Part shown: positions 34,256 through 43,683 of the stretch, piece by piece
How positions within the stretch are numbered: position 1 is the stretch's first letter
Layout of the letters: every line of letters begins with the position of its first letter
Source of the DNA: Sulfobacillus sp.
GTDB taxonomy: Bacteria > Bacillota > Sulfobacillia > Sulfobacillales > Sulfobacillaceae
Direction of reading: 5' to 3'
Assembly (NCBI GenBank): GCA_027343695.1
Contig: DAHWKJ010000022.1
Span: forward strand, 1 to 64,000
DNA length: 64,000 nt
The notes under the pieces: model-generated
The model's database searches: none
The model's input: the letters and a program-made list of their open reading frames with translations, nothing else
What the model was told of the DNA's origin: nothing
Position numbers and translations under genes: made by a program

Positions 34256-35061
34256 CCAGACAGGAAGCCCGTGTTTATATTGTATCGGATTCCTTGGGGG
34301 AGACCGCGGAGCGGGTCGTCCATGGGGCCGCCATTCAGTTTGAGGATCGGGCCACGATTCGCGTCGAACGCGTATCGCACGTCGCTGACATTGCGGGCAT
34401 TGAGCGTGTCATTCATCGTGCTGCGGATGACACCGCAGCCGTTGTATACACGTTGGTGCGGCCTGAACTGCGTTTGCATTTGCACACCTTGGCGAGTCGA
34501 CTCGGAGTGCCTCATGTCGACGTGATGGGGCCTGTGTTGGACACCCTGGAAGAAGCACTGGGGATTACTCCGCAGCTGGTGGCAGGACTCAGCCACCGCT
34601 TAGATCGCGATTATTTTGATCGGGTTGATGCCATTGAATTTGCTGTAAAATATGACGATGGCAAAGATTCCCGAGGGGTCAAGGACGCAGATGTGGTGTT
34701 GCTCGGGGTGTCACGAACCAGCAAGACGCCCGTGAGCCTCTATTTGGCGAATCATCGATTGAAAGTGGCCAATGTTCCTTTAGTTCCCGAGATTCCCGTT
34801 CCGGCTGAGGTTTTTAGTGTAGGACGGGATAAAGCGGTGGGCCTAATCATCGATCCCGAGCTCTTAATGAGCATCCGACGTCAGCGTCTGAAGACGCTGG
34901 GGCTGGGTGCTTCGGCCCAGTACGCCACGATGGATCGAATAATGGCTGAACTCGACTATGCCTGGGAGATTTTTAGTCGCTTGAAGTGCCCCGTGATTGA
35001 CGTGAGTAATCATGCGGTGGAAGAGACCGCAAGTCGTGTACTCGAACTAAAACACCATTGA
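34252..35061 (+). CDS. PPDK regulatory protein (bifunctional kinase/phosphorylase)
   Basis: 269 residues of the DUF299 family. It has VYIVSDSLGETAERVV at the N-terminus, a P-loop-like GVSRTSKTPVSLYLA near 150-164, and VGLIIDPELLMSIRRQR in the C-terminal half. Family members inactivate pyruvate phosphate dikinase by ADP-dependent phosphorylation of a Thr beside the catalytic His and reactivate it by Pi-dependent dephosphorylation. The ppdK gene is the next one, 18 bases on, which makes the target clear. It overlaps glyS by ATGA. Confidence 0.93.
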   Translation: MTRQEARVYIVSDSLGETAERVVHGAAIQFEDRATIRVERVSHVADIAGIERVIHRAADDTAAVVYTLVRPELRLHLHTLASRLGVPHVDVMGPVLDTLEEALGITPQLVAGLSHRLDRDYFDRVDAIEFAVKYDDGKDSRGVKDADVVLLGVSRTSKTPVSLYLANHRLKVANVPLVPEIPVPAEVFSVGRDKAVGLIIDPELLMSIRRQRLKTLGLGASAQYATMDRIMAELDYAWEIFSRLKCPVIDVSNHAVEETASRVLELKHH

Positions 35062-35079
35062 TCGGAGGAGACCAGACTG

Positions 35080-37710
35080 ATGACTCGTTATGTATTTCCG
35101 TTTGAAGAAGGAAAAGGCGACCAGCGGGCGTTATTGGGCGGGAAGGGCGCCGGGTTGGCAGAAATGAGCCGCATTGGACTTCCGGTGCCCCCGGGATTTA
35201 CGATTACCACGGAGGCATGCAACGCATTTCAAGAGACCGGTAGTTATCCGGATGGCATGATGGATCAGGTATGGGAGCAACTAGCACATTTAGAGAAGAA
35301 GCTCGGCAAACGTTTAGGAGATGTGACACAACCCTTACTCGTGTCAGTGCGGTCTGGAGCCCCAATCTCTATGCCTGGGATGATGGACACCGTACTAAAT
35401 CTCGGCCTGAACCCGGAAACGACCGAAGGGCTAGCGGCCCTGACCGGGGATCGGCGCTTTGCACTCGACAGCTATCGCCGGTTCATCCAGATGTTCGGCA
35501 ATGTCGTGATGGGGATTCCGCACCATGTGTTTGAGGAGATTCTGGGACGCGTCAAGCGTGAGGTCGGAGTGCCCAACGATCCAGATTTAACGGCCGAGCA
35601 TCTCGGCGTAGTCCGCGATCGCTATCACGCACTGGTTAAAGAACACACCGGAAGGGACTTTCCGGACAATCCGAGAGAGCAACTAGAAATGGCGATTCGG
35701 GCGGTGTTTGGCTCTTGGAAGAACCCAAGGGCTATTGTGTATCGTCGACTCAATAAGATTCCTAATGACCTCGGAACCGCGGTCAATGTGCAATCGATGG
35801 TATTTGGCAATATGGGCAACTCTTCGGCAACTGGGGTGCTATTTACTCGTAATCCTAATACGGGAGAGCCTGGGATGTACGGCGAATTTCTCACCAACGC
35901 CCAAGGAGAAGACGTGGTAGCAGGGATCCGAACGCCAAAACCGATTAGCGTGATGGCGAGCGAGATGCCAAAGACCCACGGCGAATTGGTCGAAGTCTGC
36001 CGCGTGCTGGAAACCCATTACCGCGACATGCAGGATATTGAATTCACCGTGGAACAACAAAAATTGTATATCTTACAGACCCGGTCCGGAAAACGCACGG
36101 GAGAAGCTTCGGTGAAGATTGCAGTGGACTTAGTCCGTGAAGGGATTATTAGCCAGGCTGACGCCCTCTTGCGCCAAGACCCGTTGCAGGTCGAACGCCT
36201 CTTGTATCGTCAAATCGATCCGAAAGCCACGCTCGATGTCCTGGCGGAAGGCCTACCGGCATCGCCTGGAGCCGCATCGGGTAAAGTAGTGTTCGACGCG
36301 GACGAAGCGGAACAGCGCGGATCGCAAGGGGAGGCGGTCATCCTGGTGCGGCCGGAAACCACTCCCGATGATATTCACGGCATCGTTGCCGCGCAAGGGG
36401 TCCTGACCAGTCGTGGAGGCATGACCTCGCATGCCGCTATCGTAGCCCGTGGGATGGGTAAGCCTGCGGTGACTGGTTGTGATCAAGTGCGGATTGTGCT
36501 CTCAGAGGGCTATTTCTTGGCCGGCGACCAACGCATCGACCATGACACGGTGATTACTATCGACGGCGGGACCGGACGCGTGGTATTGGGCGTGGTCCCA
36601 ACCATCGAGCCATCGCTTTCGGAAGAATTCAATCAACTCTTGGAGTGGGCGGACCAGCACAAACGATTGGGTGTGGAAGCGAATGCAGACACCCCAGAGG
36701 ATGCGCGTTTGGCCCGAGAACTGGGGGCTGAAGGCATCGGGCTGTGTCGCACTGAGCACATGTTTATGGGACAGGATCGGTTGCCAGCGGTCCAAGAAAT
36801 GATATTGGCTGAGGAGCTAGAGGAACGCAAAGCGGCATTGGCCAAGTTACTGCCGATGCAACAAAGCGATTTCTATGGAATATTGAAGGCGATGAACCCC
36901 TATTCCGTGACAATTCGACTGCTCGATCCGCCTCTTCATGAATTCCTGCCTGACATTGAGGATACCGAACGTGCGTTGTCTATTGCCCGAACCGAGGCGC
37001 GGCCTGACGCGATTAAACGGCTTGAAGCGGTGCTGCGACGTTCGCGAGCACTCTTCGAATTTAATCCCATGTTAGGTTTTCGGGGAGTCCGCTTAGGCAT
37101 TGTGTATCCCGAAATCTATGCGATGCAGGCTGAAGCGATTTTTAGGGCCGAAGCGCAGTTGAAGCAAGAGGGCTTAGAATCAGAGGTTGAGGTGATGATT
37201 CCTCTGGTGGGGACCTTAAAAGAGCTGGAGGTAATGAAAGTTCTGGTGAGTGAAGTAAATGCCCGAGTCAGCCAGGAAACCGGTCTTTCGTTACCCTATC
37301 GGATAGGAACTATGATCGAGATTCCGCGAGCAGCTCTGCTGGCGGGCGAAATCGCCCGGGATGCCGAATTTTTCTCGTTCGGAACTAATGACCTCACGCA
37401 AACGGTGTTTGGATATAGTCGTGACGACGCGGAAAGTAAATTCCTGCCTACGTATCTAGCGGATAAAATTCTTCCGGAGAATCCCTTTATGGTGCTTGAT
37501 CGCGAGGGCGTGGGGCGGCTCATTCAGATCGGATTGGAAGAAGGCCGCCGAACTCGGCCGGACCTCACGGTGGGAATCTGTGGCGAGCACGGGGGAGACC
37601 CGAGTTCCATTGAATTTTGTCATATCGTGGGACTGAACTATGTGAGTTGTTCCCCATATCGGGTGCCGATTGCGAGGCTCGCGGCGGCTCAAGCTCAATT
37701 ACGTCAGTAG
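35080..37710 (+). CDS. ppdK: pyruvate, phosphate dikinase
   Basis: 876 residues. The N-terminal ATP-grasp domain opens YVFPFEEGKGD and GGKGAGLAEMSRIGLPVPPGFTI. The central phosphohistidine domain has LTSRGGMTSHAAIVARG, with the catalytic His near 450 next to the regulatory Thr-Ser. The C-terminal PEP/pyruvate barrel includes GIGLCRTEHMF, IEIPRAALLA and GICGEHGGDP. It interconverts pyruvate, ATP and Pi with PEP, AMP and PPi, in gluconeogenesis or PPi-driven glycolysis. GGAGGAG precedes the start. The operon ends in a strong terminator. Confidence 0.97.
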   Translation: MTRYVFPFEEGKGDQRALLGGKGAGLAEMSRIGLPVPPGFTITTEACNAFQETGSYPDGMMDQVWEQLAHLEKKLGKRLGDVTQPLLVSVRSGAPISMPGMMDTVLNLGLNPETTEGLAALTGDRRFALDSYRRFIQMFGNVVMGIPHHVFEEILGRVKREVGVPNDPDLTAEHLGVVRDRYHALVKEHTGRDFPDNPREQLEMAIRAVFGSWKNPRAIVYRRLNKIPNDLGTAVNVQSMVFGNMGNSSATGVLFTRNPNTGEPGMYGEFLTNAQGEDVVAGIRTPKPISVMASEMPKTHGELVEVCRVLETHYRDMQDIEFTVEQQKLYILQTRSGKRTGEASVKIAVDLVREGIISQADALLRQDPLQVERLLYRQIDPKATLDVLAEGLPASPGAASGKVVFDADEAEQRGSQGEAVILVRPETTPDDIHGIVAAQGVLTSRGGMTSHAAIVARGMGKPAVTGCDQVRIVLSEGYFLAGDQRIDHDTVITIDGGTGRVVLGVVPTIEPSLSEEFNQLLEWADQHKRLGVEANADTPEDARLARELGAEGIGLCRTEHMFMGQDRLPAVQEMILAEELEERKAALAKLLPMQQSDFYGILKAMNPYSVTIRLLDPPLHEFLPDIEDTERALSIARTEARPDAIKRLEAVLRRSRALFEFNPMLGFRGVRLGIVYPEIYAMQAEAIFRAEAQLKQEGLESEVEVMIPLVGTLKELEVMKVLVSEVNARVSQETGLSLPYRIGTMIEIPRAALLAGEIARDAEFFSFGTNDLTQTVFGYSRDDAESKFLPTYLADKILPENPFMVLDREGVGRLIQIGLEEGRRTRPDLTVGICGEHGGDPSSIEFCHIVGLNYVSCSPYRVPIARLAAAQAQLRQ

Positions 37711-37726
37711 GGATACGCTTCGAGAC

Positions 37727-37771
37727 CATCCAGCCGATGACCTTCGGGCCTGTCGGCTGGATGACTTTTTT
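37727..37771 (+). terminator. rho-independent terminator after ppdK
   Basis: CATCCAGCCGA (37728-37738) pairs with TCGGCTGGATG (37753-37763), followed by a run of T. It closes the long core operon before dnaG. Confidence 0.93.
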
Positions 37772-37855
37772 GGGTAATCCCCAGGAAAGATAGAAATCAA
37801 GCAGGAATATCACAATTAATGGCGAATTTTTGTCATGAAGTGGGAGTGATTCCGC

Positions 37856-39673
37856 ATGCCAGATCAACAATACGAAGAATGGATTACCTCGGTTCGCGAA
37901 GCAACCGATATCGTAGAGGTGATCGGTCGGTATGTGGTGCTCAAACGCAAGGGCAAAAACTTTTGGGGTCTATGTCCTTTCCATCAAGAAAAGACGCCGT
38001 CGTTTAGTGTCGATGCGGAGCAAAAACTTTACTATTGTTTTGGATGCCACGCGGGCGGCACCGTGTTTACGTTCTTGGTCCAACAAGAGGGACGGGAATT
38101 TCGTGAAGTGGTCGAAGGTCTGGCCGACCAAGCGGGCATTGCGTTACCACACCGGGATACAGGATCTCCTCAACAGCAAGCCAAACGACGTATCCGGGAA
38201 GTGTTAGAATGGACTCTCGAATACTTTCTGGTGAGTGCTCGAGAATCCAAGGTATTCCAGGACTATTTAGATCAACGCATGGTATCGGAGGCATTGCGAG
38301 AACGATTTCGGATCGGGTATGCACCAGACCAGTGGCAAGGCTTAGTAGACTACTTAGCGGCGCACCAAGTGGATGAGGCTCTTATGGAGAGCGCGGGAGT
38401 GGTCGCACGTCGACGTCAAGGTAGTGGTGTGGTAGATCGCTGGCGAGATCGTGTGATGATGCCGATTTGGGATCGAGATGGAAAGATCGTAGGGTATGGC
38501 GGACGCGCGTTGACCGGACAGCAAGAGCCCAAGTATCTCAACTCACCGGATACGCCGTTATTTCGAAAGGGGACGCTGCTGTATGGGAGCCACTGGGCTC
38601 GTACTGCATGGCGTCGCGGACAGCGACCGTTGTTGGTCGAAGGCTACTTCGATGTGGTGGGGTGTCATAAGGCGGATTTGACCCAGGCGGTAGCGACGAT
38701 GGGGACGAGCTTAACCGATGGGCAGGCCCGCTATGTGGCTCGCTTTAGTCAAGAAGTGGATCTGTTATATGATGCCGATGCGGCTGGACAGGAAGCGATG
38801 GCGAGAGCATTTCTCGTGTTGTCAGGGGCAGGCCTTAAGGTCAACGCTGTAACTTTGCCGCCAGAGGTCAAAGATCCGGATGAATGCGTCGCGAAGTGGG
38901 GCCCTGATGCACTAAGAACGGCTGTGGAAGCACGGACCCCTTACTTGACCGTGGTGTTGAATCGGGTGGCAACGGACCCTACGGTGATGACGCCAAGAGG
39001 GAAGGCTCAAGCGATTGAGACCTTGAAACCGCTATGGAAGGCCATAGCGAATCCGGTGGAGCAAGTCGGATACTTGGAACAAATAGCTCAGAAGCTCAGG
39101 ATAAACCCGAGCATTCTATCACAAAGTTTTGGTGTTTGGCAAGACGTACGGCATACATTCGGAAAAAATAGGCATAATATGGAGAGAACGGAACCGAACC
39201 CAGCACGCCCGTCATCTTATGCCGTCGAGTTATTGCAACTGTTGTTGCGTCACCCGGAGAAAGCCTTGGAAGTCCTGGAACGTGTTCGGGAATGGGCTGA
39301 AGAAGAGGCCTTGGTTCCTGTATTACAGGACATTGCAGCCGGGACTGCGGGACGTGATTCGGCACGATGGATAGAATCGGTGGATCGATCAGTACGCGAT
39401 TTAGTGGTCGCGGCGGTGCACTATCAAGGGCCTGACGGAGGGATTTTGGCTATTAACGACTATCTAGTGGCAATTGAGCGGCAAACCCAATTGAGGCATT
39501 GGAATCAACTCAAAGAACGCATTCGTCAAGGCGATGCGACTCCGGATGTGTTAGAGGCAGTCCGTAAACTGCAGCAAGAGTTAAAAGCACCGAGCATCCG
39601 GTCCAAAGAACCAATGAGACAGGGAAAGGAGGGATCTTATGGCACAGGGGAAACGCACGGTACCTCAAATTGA
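37856..39673 (+). CDS. dnaG: DNA primase
   Basis: 605 residues. The N-terminal CHC2 zinc site is C40, H43, C61 and C64 ([17 protein letters not shown]). The TOPRIM core has [10 protein letters not shown] and [12 protein letters not shown]. The C-terminal helicase-binding part is less conserved. It makes RNA primers at the fork. ATG preceded by GGGAGTG. It overlaps sigA by 35 bases. dnaG-sigA is the conserved macromolecular-synthesis pair. Confidence 0.96.
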   Translation: MPDQQYEEWITSVREATDIVEVIGRYVVLKRKGKNFWGLCPFHQEKTPSFSVDAEQKLYYCFGCHAGGTVFTFLVQQEGREFREVVEGLADQAGIALPHRDTGSPQQQAKRRIREVLEWTLEYFLVSARESKVFQDYLDQRMVSEALRERFRIGYAPDQWQGLVDYLAAHQVDEALMESAGVVARRRQGSGVVDRWRDRVMMPIWDRDGKIVGYGGRALTGQQEPKYLNSPDTPLFRKGTLLYGSHWARTAWRRGQRPLLVEGYFDVVGCHKADLTQAVATMGTSLTDGQARYVARFSQEVDLLYDADAAGQEAMARAFLVLSGAGLKVNAVTLPPEVKDPDECVAKWGPDALRTAVEARTPYLTVVLNRVATDPTVMTPRGKAQAIETLKPLWKAIANPVEQVGYLEQIAQKLRINPSILSQSFGVWQDVRHTFGKNRHNMERTEPNPARPSSYAVELLQLLLRHPEKALEVLERVREWAEEEALVPVLQDIAAGTAGRDSARWIESVDRSVRDLVVAAVHYQGPDGGILAINDYLVAIERQTQLRHWNQLKERIRQGDATPDVLEAVRKLQQELKAPSIRSKEPMRQGKEGSYGTGETHGTSN

Positions 39674-40757
39674 TGAAGTCCAGGCCCTGATTCGCCGGGG
39701 ACAAGAACGGGGAAAATTGTCTTACGGAGAAATCGTAGATGCCCTGCAGTCGGTCGACCTTCCTCCTGATCAAATTGACGCGATTTACGAGATGTTTGGC
39801 GAGCTTGGGATTGAGTTGGTGGGTGAACAAGTCACATTGGAGCCCGATCACGGGCCGGGTCCCGGACCTGAGGACGTCGAGCCTGAGGTCGAAGATACGG
39901 TGCATGAAGTCGCGGTACCCGATGGGGTTGCTATCGACGATCCCGTTAGGATGTATCTCAAAGAAATTGGGCGGGTTCCCTTGTTGACCGCGGAGGAAGA
40001 AGTGACCCTCGCTAAACGCATTGAGGCAGGCGATGAAGAAGCCAAAAGAAAGCTTGCTGAGGCTAACCTTCGTTTGGTGGTGTCTATTGCAAAGCGGTAC
40101 GTGGGTCGGGGAATGCTGTTTTTGGATCTCATTCAGGAAGGTAACCTGGGCCTGATCAAGGCGGTCGAGAAATTCGACTATCGTAAGGGCTATAAATTCA
40201 GCACTTATGCCACCTGGTGGATTCGTCAAGCTATCACTAGAGCGATTGCCGATCAAGCCCGCACAATCCGGATACCGGTCCATATGGTGGAAACCATTAA
40301 TAAACTTATTCGCGTGCAACGTCAATTGCTGCAGGAATATGGTCGTGAACCAGCTCCAGAAGAAATTGCCAAAGAGATGGGCATTACGGTGGAACGGGTT
40401 CGTGAAATCTTGAAGGTGGCGCAAGAACCTGTATCGCTGGAAACCCCAATTGGGGAAGAGGAAGACTCCCACTTAGGGGACTTTATTGAGGATGAAGACG
40501 CTCCCGCCCCTGCGGAAGCAGCTGGGTATCAACTATTGAAGGAGCAGTTGGAAGAGGTGCTAGACACTTTAACCAATCGCGAGGAAAAAGTGTTGCGGCT
40601 GCGGTTCGGGTTGAATGATGGGCGAGCCCGTACCTTGGAAGAAGTCGGCCAAGTATTTGGCGTTACACGCGAGCGAATCCGCCAAATTGAGGCTAAGGCA
40701 CTGCGAAAACTGCGACATCCGACGCGTAGTAAGAAACTTAAGGATTACCTCGACTAG
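39639..40757 (+). CDS. sigA: principal sigma factor (RpoD/SigA)
   Basis: 372 residues. Region 1.1 is near the N-terminus ([23 protein letters not shown]). Regions 2.1-2.4 include [40 protein letters not shown], region 3 [15 protein letters not shown], and region 4 [14 protein letters not shown] and [30 protein letters not shown]. This is the housekeeping sigma. GGAGGG precedes the ATG, which lies inside the dnaG 3' end. A terminator follows. Confidence 0.98.
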   Translation: MAQGKRTVPQIDEVQALIRRGQERGKLSYGEIVDALQSVDLPPDQIDAIYEMFGELGIELVGEQVTLEPDHGPGPGPEDVEPEVEDTVHEVAVPDGVAIDDPVRMYLKEIGRVPLLTAEEEVTLAKRIEAGDEEAKRKLAEANLRLVVSIAKRYVGRGMLFLDLIQEGNLGLIKAVEKFDYRKGYKFSTYATWWIRQAITRAIADQARTIRIPVHMVETINKLIRVQRQLLQEYGREPAPEEIAKEMGITVERVREILKVAQEPVSLETPIGEEEDSHLGDFIEDEDAPAPAEAAGYQLLKEQLEEVLDTLTNREEKVLRLRFGLNDGRARTLEEVGQVFGVTRERIRQIEAKALRKLRHPTRSKKLKDYLD

Positions 40758-40767
40758 TTAGGAATCC

Positions 40768-40805
40768 GAGGAGAGGCGATGCGGTCGTCGCCTCTCCTTA
40801 TCTTT
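40768..40805 (+). terminator. terminator after sigA
   Basis: GGAGAGGCGA (40770-40779) pairs with TCGCCTCTCC (40788-40797), followed by TTATCTTT. Loop eight bases. Confidence 0.85.
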
Positions 40806-40969
40806 GTGTGCCATGGATCATGGGAAAACAGGGACGTCACGAATTCGCATAAAACCACGAACTCTGTATAAGGGCATACTAACCTAGTAAGAAATTTCTC
40901 ATCAAACCTTCAAGTTTTTTACGAGAAGGTCTGTTAGCCTAGAGGCTGAGGCCGAGGAGGCACAAAAAC

Positions 40970-42871
40970 ATGTGTGGAATTGCAGGGGTATGGCGTAAGG
41001 ATCGACCGGTCCAAATAGAAGAACTTCAAGGGATGCTAGGGGCCTTAGTCCACCGTGGACCCGATGACGAGGGGCGATTTGTTGAACGCAATCTCGGAAT
41101 CGGGATGCGACGTTTGTCGATCATGGATGTGGCGCATGGGCAACAGCCATATTTCTCGGAAGATGGTCAAATTGTGGCGGTCTTTAACGGCGAACTCTAC
41201 AATTACCCAGAATTACAAGCCATGGTAACAGATTCCGGCCATCGATTGACAAGCCATGCCGACGGTGAGGTGCTTGTCCATCTCTACGAGGAGTTTGGAG
41301 TCGACTTCGTGCACAAGATATCGGGAATGTTTGCCATTGCGCTATGGGACCGGGGGCGACAACACATGGTGTTGACTCGCGACCGTATTGGGCAAAAGCC
41401 TCTCTATCTATGGGAAACGCCCGAACGCTGGGCATTTGCGTCGGAGATTAAGGCTTTTTTATCGCTACCCGAATTTGATCCGGTTGTCGATCCCCATCTT
41501 TTACCGGCCTATTTGGCACACCGATTCGTGCCAGCTCCTCATACCCTTCTCAAAAATGTAACCAAATTAAGGCCGGGTGAAATTGTGGTGATGCATCGCG
41601 ATGGCCGTCGACAACGCCGTCTTTACTGGGAACCGCGCATCGTCGAACCGGTGCGTTCCCAAGACATGACGTATTGGGTGGATCGCCTCGACGGGCTGCT
41701 GAGCGATGTCGTGACCAGTCATCTAGCATCGGATGTGCCGCTCGGCATATTTCTGTCCGGAGGACTCGATTCTAGTGTTTTAGCGGCGATGGCTGCCAAA
41801 AAGATGGACAACCCGATTGAAGCGTGGTCCGCATCGTTCCGGGATAACTATCCGGGATATGATGAGTTTGCCTGGGCTGAAAAAGTCGCGAGATCTGTCG
41901 GGGTGCCGATACATCGAGTCGAAGTCGATATGTCGATTTCGCCCGAACGGGTCAGAGAATTGGCTTACGTGTTAGATGAACCAATGGCAGACCCTACGGT
42001 GTTGCCGTTAGACGGGGTGGCTCGAGCAGCAGCCACAAAAGAGACGGTCATGATCTCCGGCGAGGGCGCGGATGAAATTTTCGCGGGATACGCCGGATAC
42101 GGAGAATCCCAGAGTCTGCATCGGGTGCGCCAAGTCCCGTCCTGGATCCGTCGGATATGGGCGCGCCAGGGGTGGCCCGGCAGCGGTGCCATGGCGCGAG
42201 CGGATATTCCAGTGGCAGACCGCTATCGAGGTGTAGGGTATACGTTCTCCCCTGAGGAACAGTCGGCGCTGCTGCATCCAGAATGGATGCGATCGGATCG
42301 CCCGGGCGCCGTAGCGGAATATTGGAAGCAGAGCGAAGAATTGCCCGACCTTCAAGCGATGCAAGGATTCGACGTCAAATGGTTCTTGCCTGATGATGTG
42401 TTGCTTAAAGCAGACCGGATCGGAATGCATTATAATCTCGAGATTCGGGTTCCGTATTGCGACCATGATGTGGTCGATTTGGCCCTGGCGATTCCGTTAG
42501 CCTTGCGACGTGGTCGTGGTACCGACAAGCGGGTTCTGCGAGAGGTCGCTCGGCGGCATCTTCCCACTACGGTCGTGAACCGTCCTAAGAAGGGGTTTCC
42601 GACTCCACTCACCTCCCTATTAGGGGGGAAGTTATCGGAGATTTCCTGGGATACCTTGGTCGGCGAGCGTGCGACGAACCGGCATTGGTTTCAAAAAGCT
42701 TATGTGGAAGAACTCCTCAGCCGAGTCGGTCCCGACCACCCGAATGCGGCACGTCAGGTGTACTCCCTATTGATGCTGGAATTGTGGATGCAAGAATTAG
42801 TCGAAGCCGGTCCCTCACAAGTGCGCCAACGGCAAGGCCAATATTATGGGTCTCCCACCTCGCCCATTTGA
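40970..42871 (+). CDS. asnB: asparagine synthase (glutamine-hydrolysing)
   Basis: 633 residues. The glutaminase domain starts with the nucleophile Cys2 (MCGIAGVW) and has VHRGPDDEG and FNGELYN. The synthetase domain has the PP-loop SGGLDSSVLAA near 264 and ISGEGADEIFAGY. It converts aspartate, glutamine and ATP to asparagine. GAGGAGG precedes the ATG. It stands alone after the sigA terminator; the 170-base upstream region is AT-rich with a TATAAG at about 40868. Its 3' end overlaps the convergent DUF2508 gene by 28 bases. Confidence 0.93.
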   Translation: MCGIAGVWRKDRPVQIEELQGMLGALVHRGPDDEGRFVERNLGIGMRRLSIMDVAHGQQPYFSEDGQIVAVFNGELYNYPELQAMVTDSGHRLTSHADGEVLVHLYEEFGVDFVHKISGMFAIALWDRGRQHMVLTRDRIGQKPLYLWETPERWAFASEIKAFLSLPEFDPVVDPHLLPAYLAHRFVPAPHTLLKNVTKLRPGEIVVMHRDGRRQRRLYWEPRIVEPVRSQDMTYWVDRLDGLLSDVVTSHLASDVPLGIFLSGGLDSSVLAAMAAKKMDNPIEAWSASFRDNYPGYDEFAWAEKVARSVGVPIHRVEVDMSISPERVRELAYVLDEPMADPTVLPLDGVARAAATKETVMISGEGADEIFAGYAGYGESQSLHRVRQVPSWIRRIWARQGWPGSGAMARADIPVADRYRGVGYTFSPEEQSALLHPEWMRSDRPGAVAEYWKQSEELPDLQAMQGFDVKWFLPDDVLLKADRIGMHYNLEIRVPYCDHDVVDLALAIPLALRRGRGTDKRVLREVARRHLPTTVVNRPKKGFPTPLTSLLGGKLSEISWDTLVGERATNRHWFQKAYVEELLSRVGPDHPNAARQVYSLLMLELWMQELVEAGPSQVRQRQGQYYGSPTSPI

Positions 42872-43101
42872 TCCGCCGCCAACAACGCGTTGCGCCAAAG
42901 CAACGGGGATGGTAACTGCCCGTGCATCGGAAAGCCTAAGGCGCCTTTGGCCTGGCGTATGATCAGGCCGACTTTCTCTTCTGCCGCGTGTAGTCGATAG
43001 ACAAAGTAATCACAGTATTCCGGATCGCATTGTAAAAAGGCTGTTTCGGCTTGTTGCCATTCCAAAACGGCTTGTCTTAAGGCTTCTCGATAATTGTTCA
43101 T
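42844..43101 (-). CDS. DUF2508 (YaaL-like) small protein
   Basis: 85 residues, all helical. LRQAVLEWQQAETAFLQCDPEYCDYFVYRLHAAEEKVGLIIRQAK (about 8-52) follows the DUF2508 pattern of an early helix, D-PE-xDYAVY and a second helix. Function unknown; in Bacillus yaaL lies near recR. The ATG at 43101 has AGGGGGG upstream with TATAAT just before it; a longer frame to 43191 has no ribosome site. Here it sits alone, convergent with asnB, and not next to recR. Confidence 0.7.
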   Translation of the reverse strand: MNNYREALRQAVLEWQQAETAFLQCDPEYCDYFVYRLHAAEEKVGLIIRQAKGALGFPMHGQLPSPLLWRNALLAADQMGEVGDP

Positions 43102-43253
43102 GTGTATCGCCCCCCTATTATAGGAATATGCGAGAGACGCACCGTGTAGACTAACATTTTGCCGGGACTTCAGGTAGTCTATCAGTGACAAGATAAGGGA
43201 AGGGGCCCGGGACTCGCATGATGGTTCCGGGGCGCGAAAGGGGGACGAACCCG

Positions 43254-43595
43254 ATGACAGTGGTGGAGGCCATGAAAAATGAACACGGCTCCATGCTAAG
43301 AGAACTCAACCAGGCGGGGCCCACGGCATCGATGGACGTTAACGAGGCATTTTTAGGGCACCTCACGGATCATTTTGCTCAAGAGGAACGGGAACTCTAC
43401 CCTATGGCTCAGGCCGCTGGATGGACCGGGGGCAGCGCGGTCACCGAACTTAGGTATCAACATCAAACTTTGCGCCAGAATTTTAAGGAATCGGTGCAAA
43501 ACCGAGAATCCTGGGAGCGGTTCGGCCAACAGGTCCGCGAGCACTTTTCCGCGGAAGAGCTACTGGTATTCCCCTTGGTGGAAGGCCAGGGCTAG
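43254..43595 (+). CDS. hemerythrin-like domain protein
   Basis: 113 residues. The di-iron helix-bundle ligands are visible: KNEHGSM near 10, HLTDHFAQEERELYP near 37-51, RYQHQTL, and HFSAEELLVFP near 97-107. It probably binds oxygen, NO or iron, or takes part in redox sensing in the cytosol. The ATG at 43254 has AAGGGGGA upstream. It stands alone, divergent from the DUF2508 gene and ending at a bidirectional terminator. Confidence 0.88.
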   Translation: MTVVEAMKNEHGSMLRELNQAGPTASMDVNEAFLGHLTDHFAQEERELYPMAQAAGWTGGSAVTELRYQHQTLRQNFKESVQNRESWERFGQQVREHFSAEELLVFPLVEGQG

Positions 43596-43624
43596 GTCAA
43601 GCGCGTGAAGGGGGGGCAAGACCG

Positions 43625-43666
43625 AGCAAAAAACCGGGGCTGAACCATGGCGCCCGGTTCTTTGCT
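43625..43666. terminator. bidirectional terminator
   Basis: AGCAAAAAACCGGG (43625-43638) pairs with CCCGGTTCTTTGCT (43653-43666) with one mismatch. Both arms carry A/T runs, so it can serve the hemerythrin gene and the convergent beta-lactamase-like gene. Confidence 0.75.
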
Positions 43667-43683
43667 GGGTGGGGATATGCGGG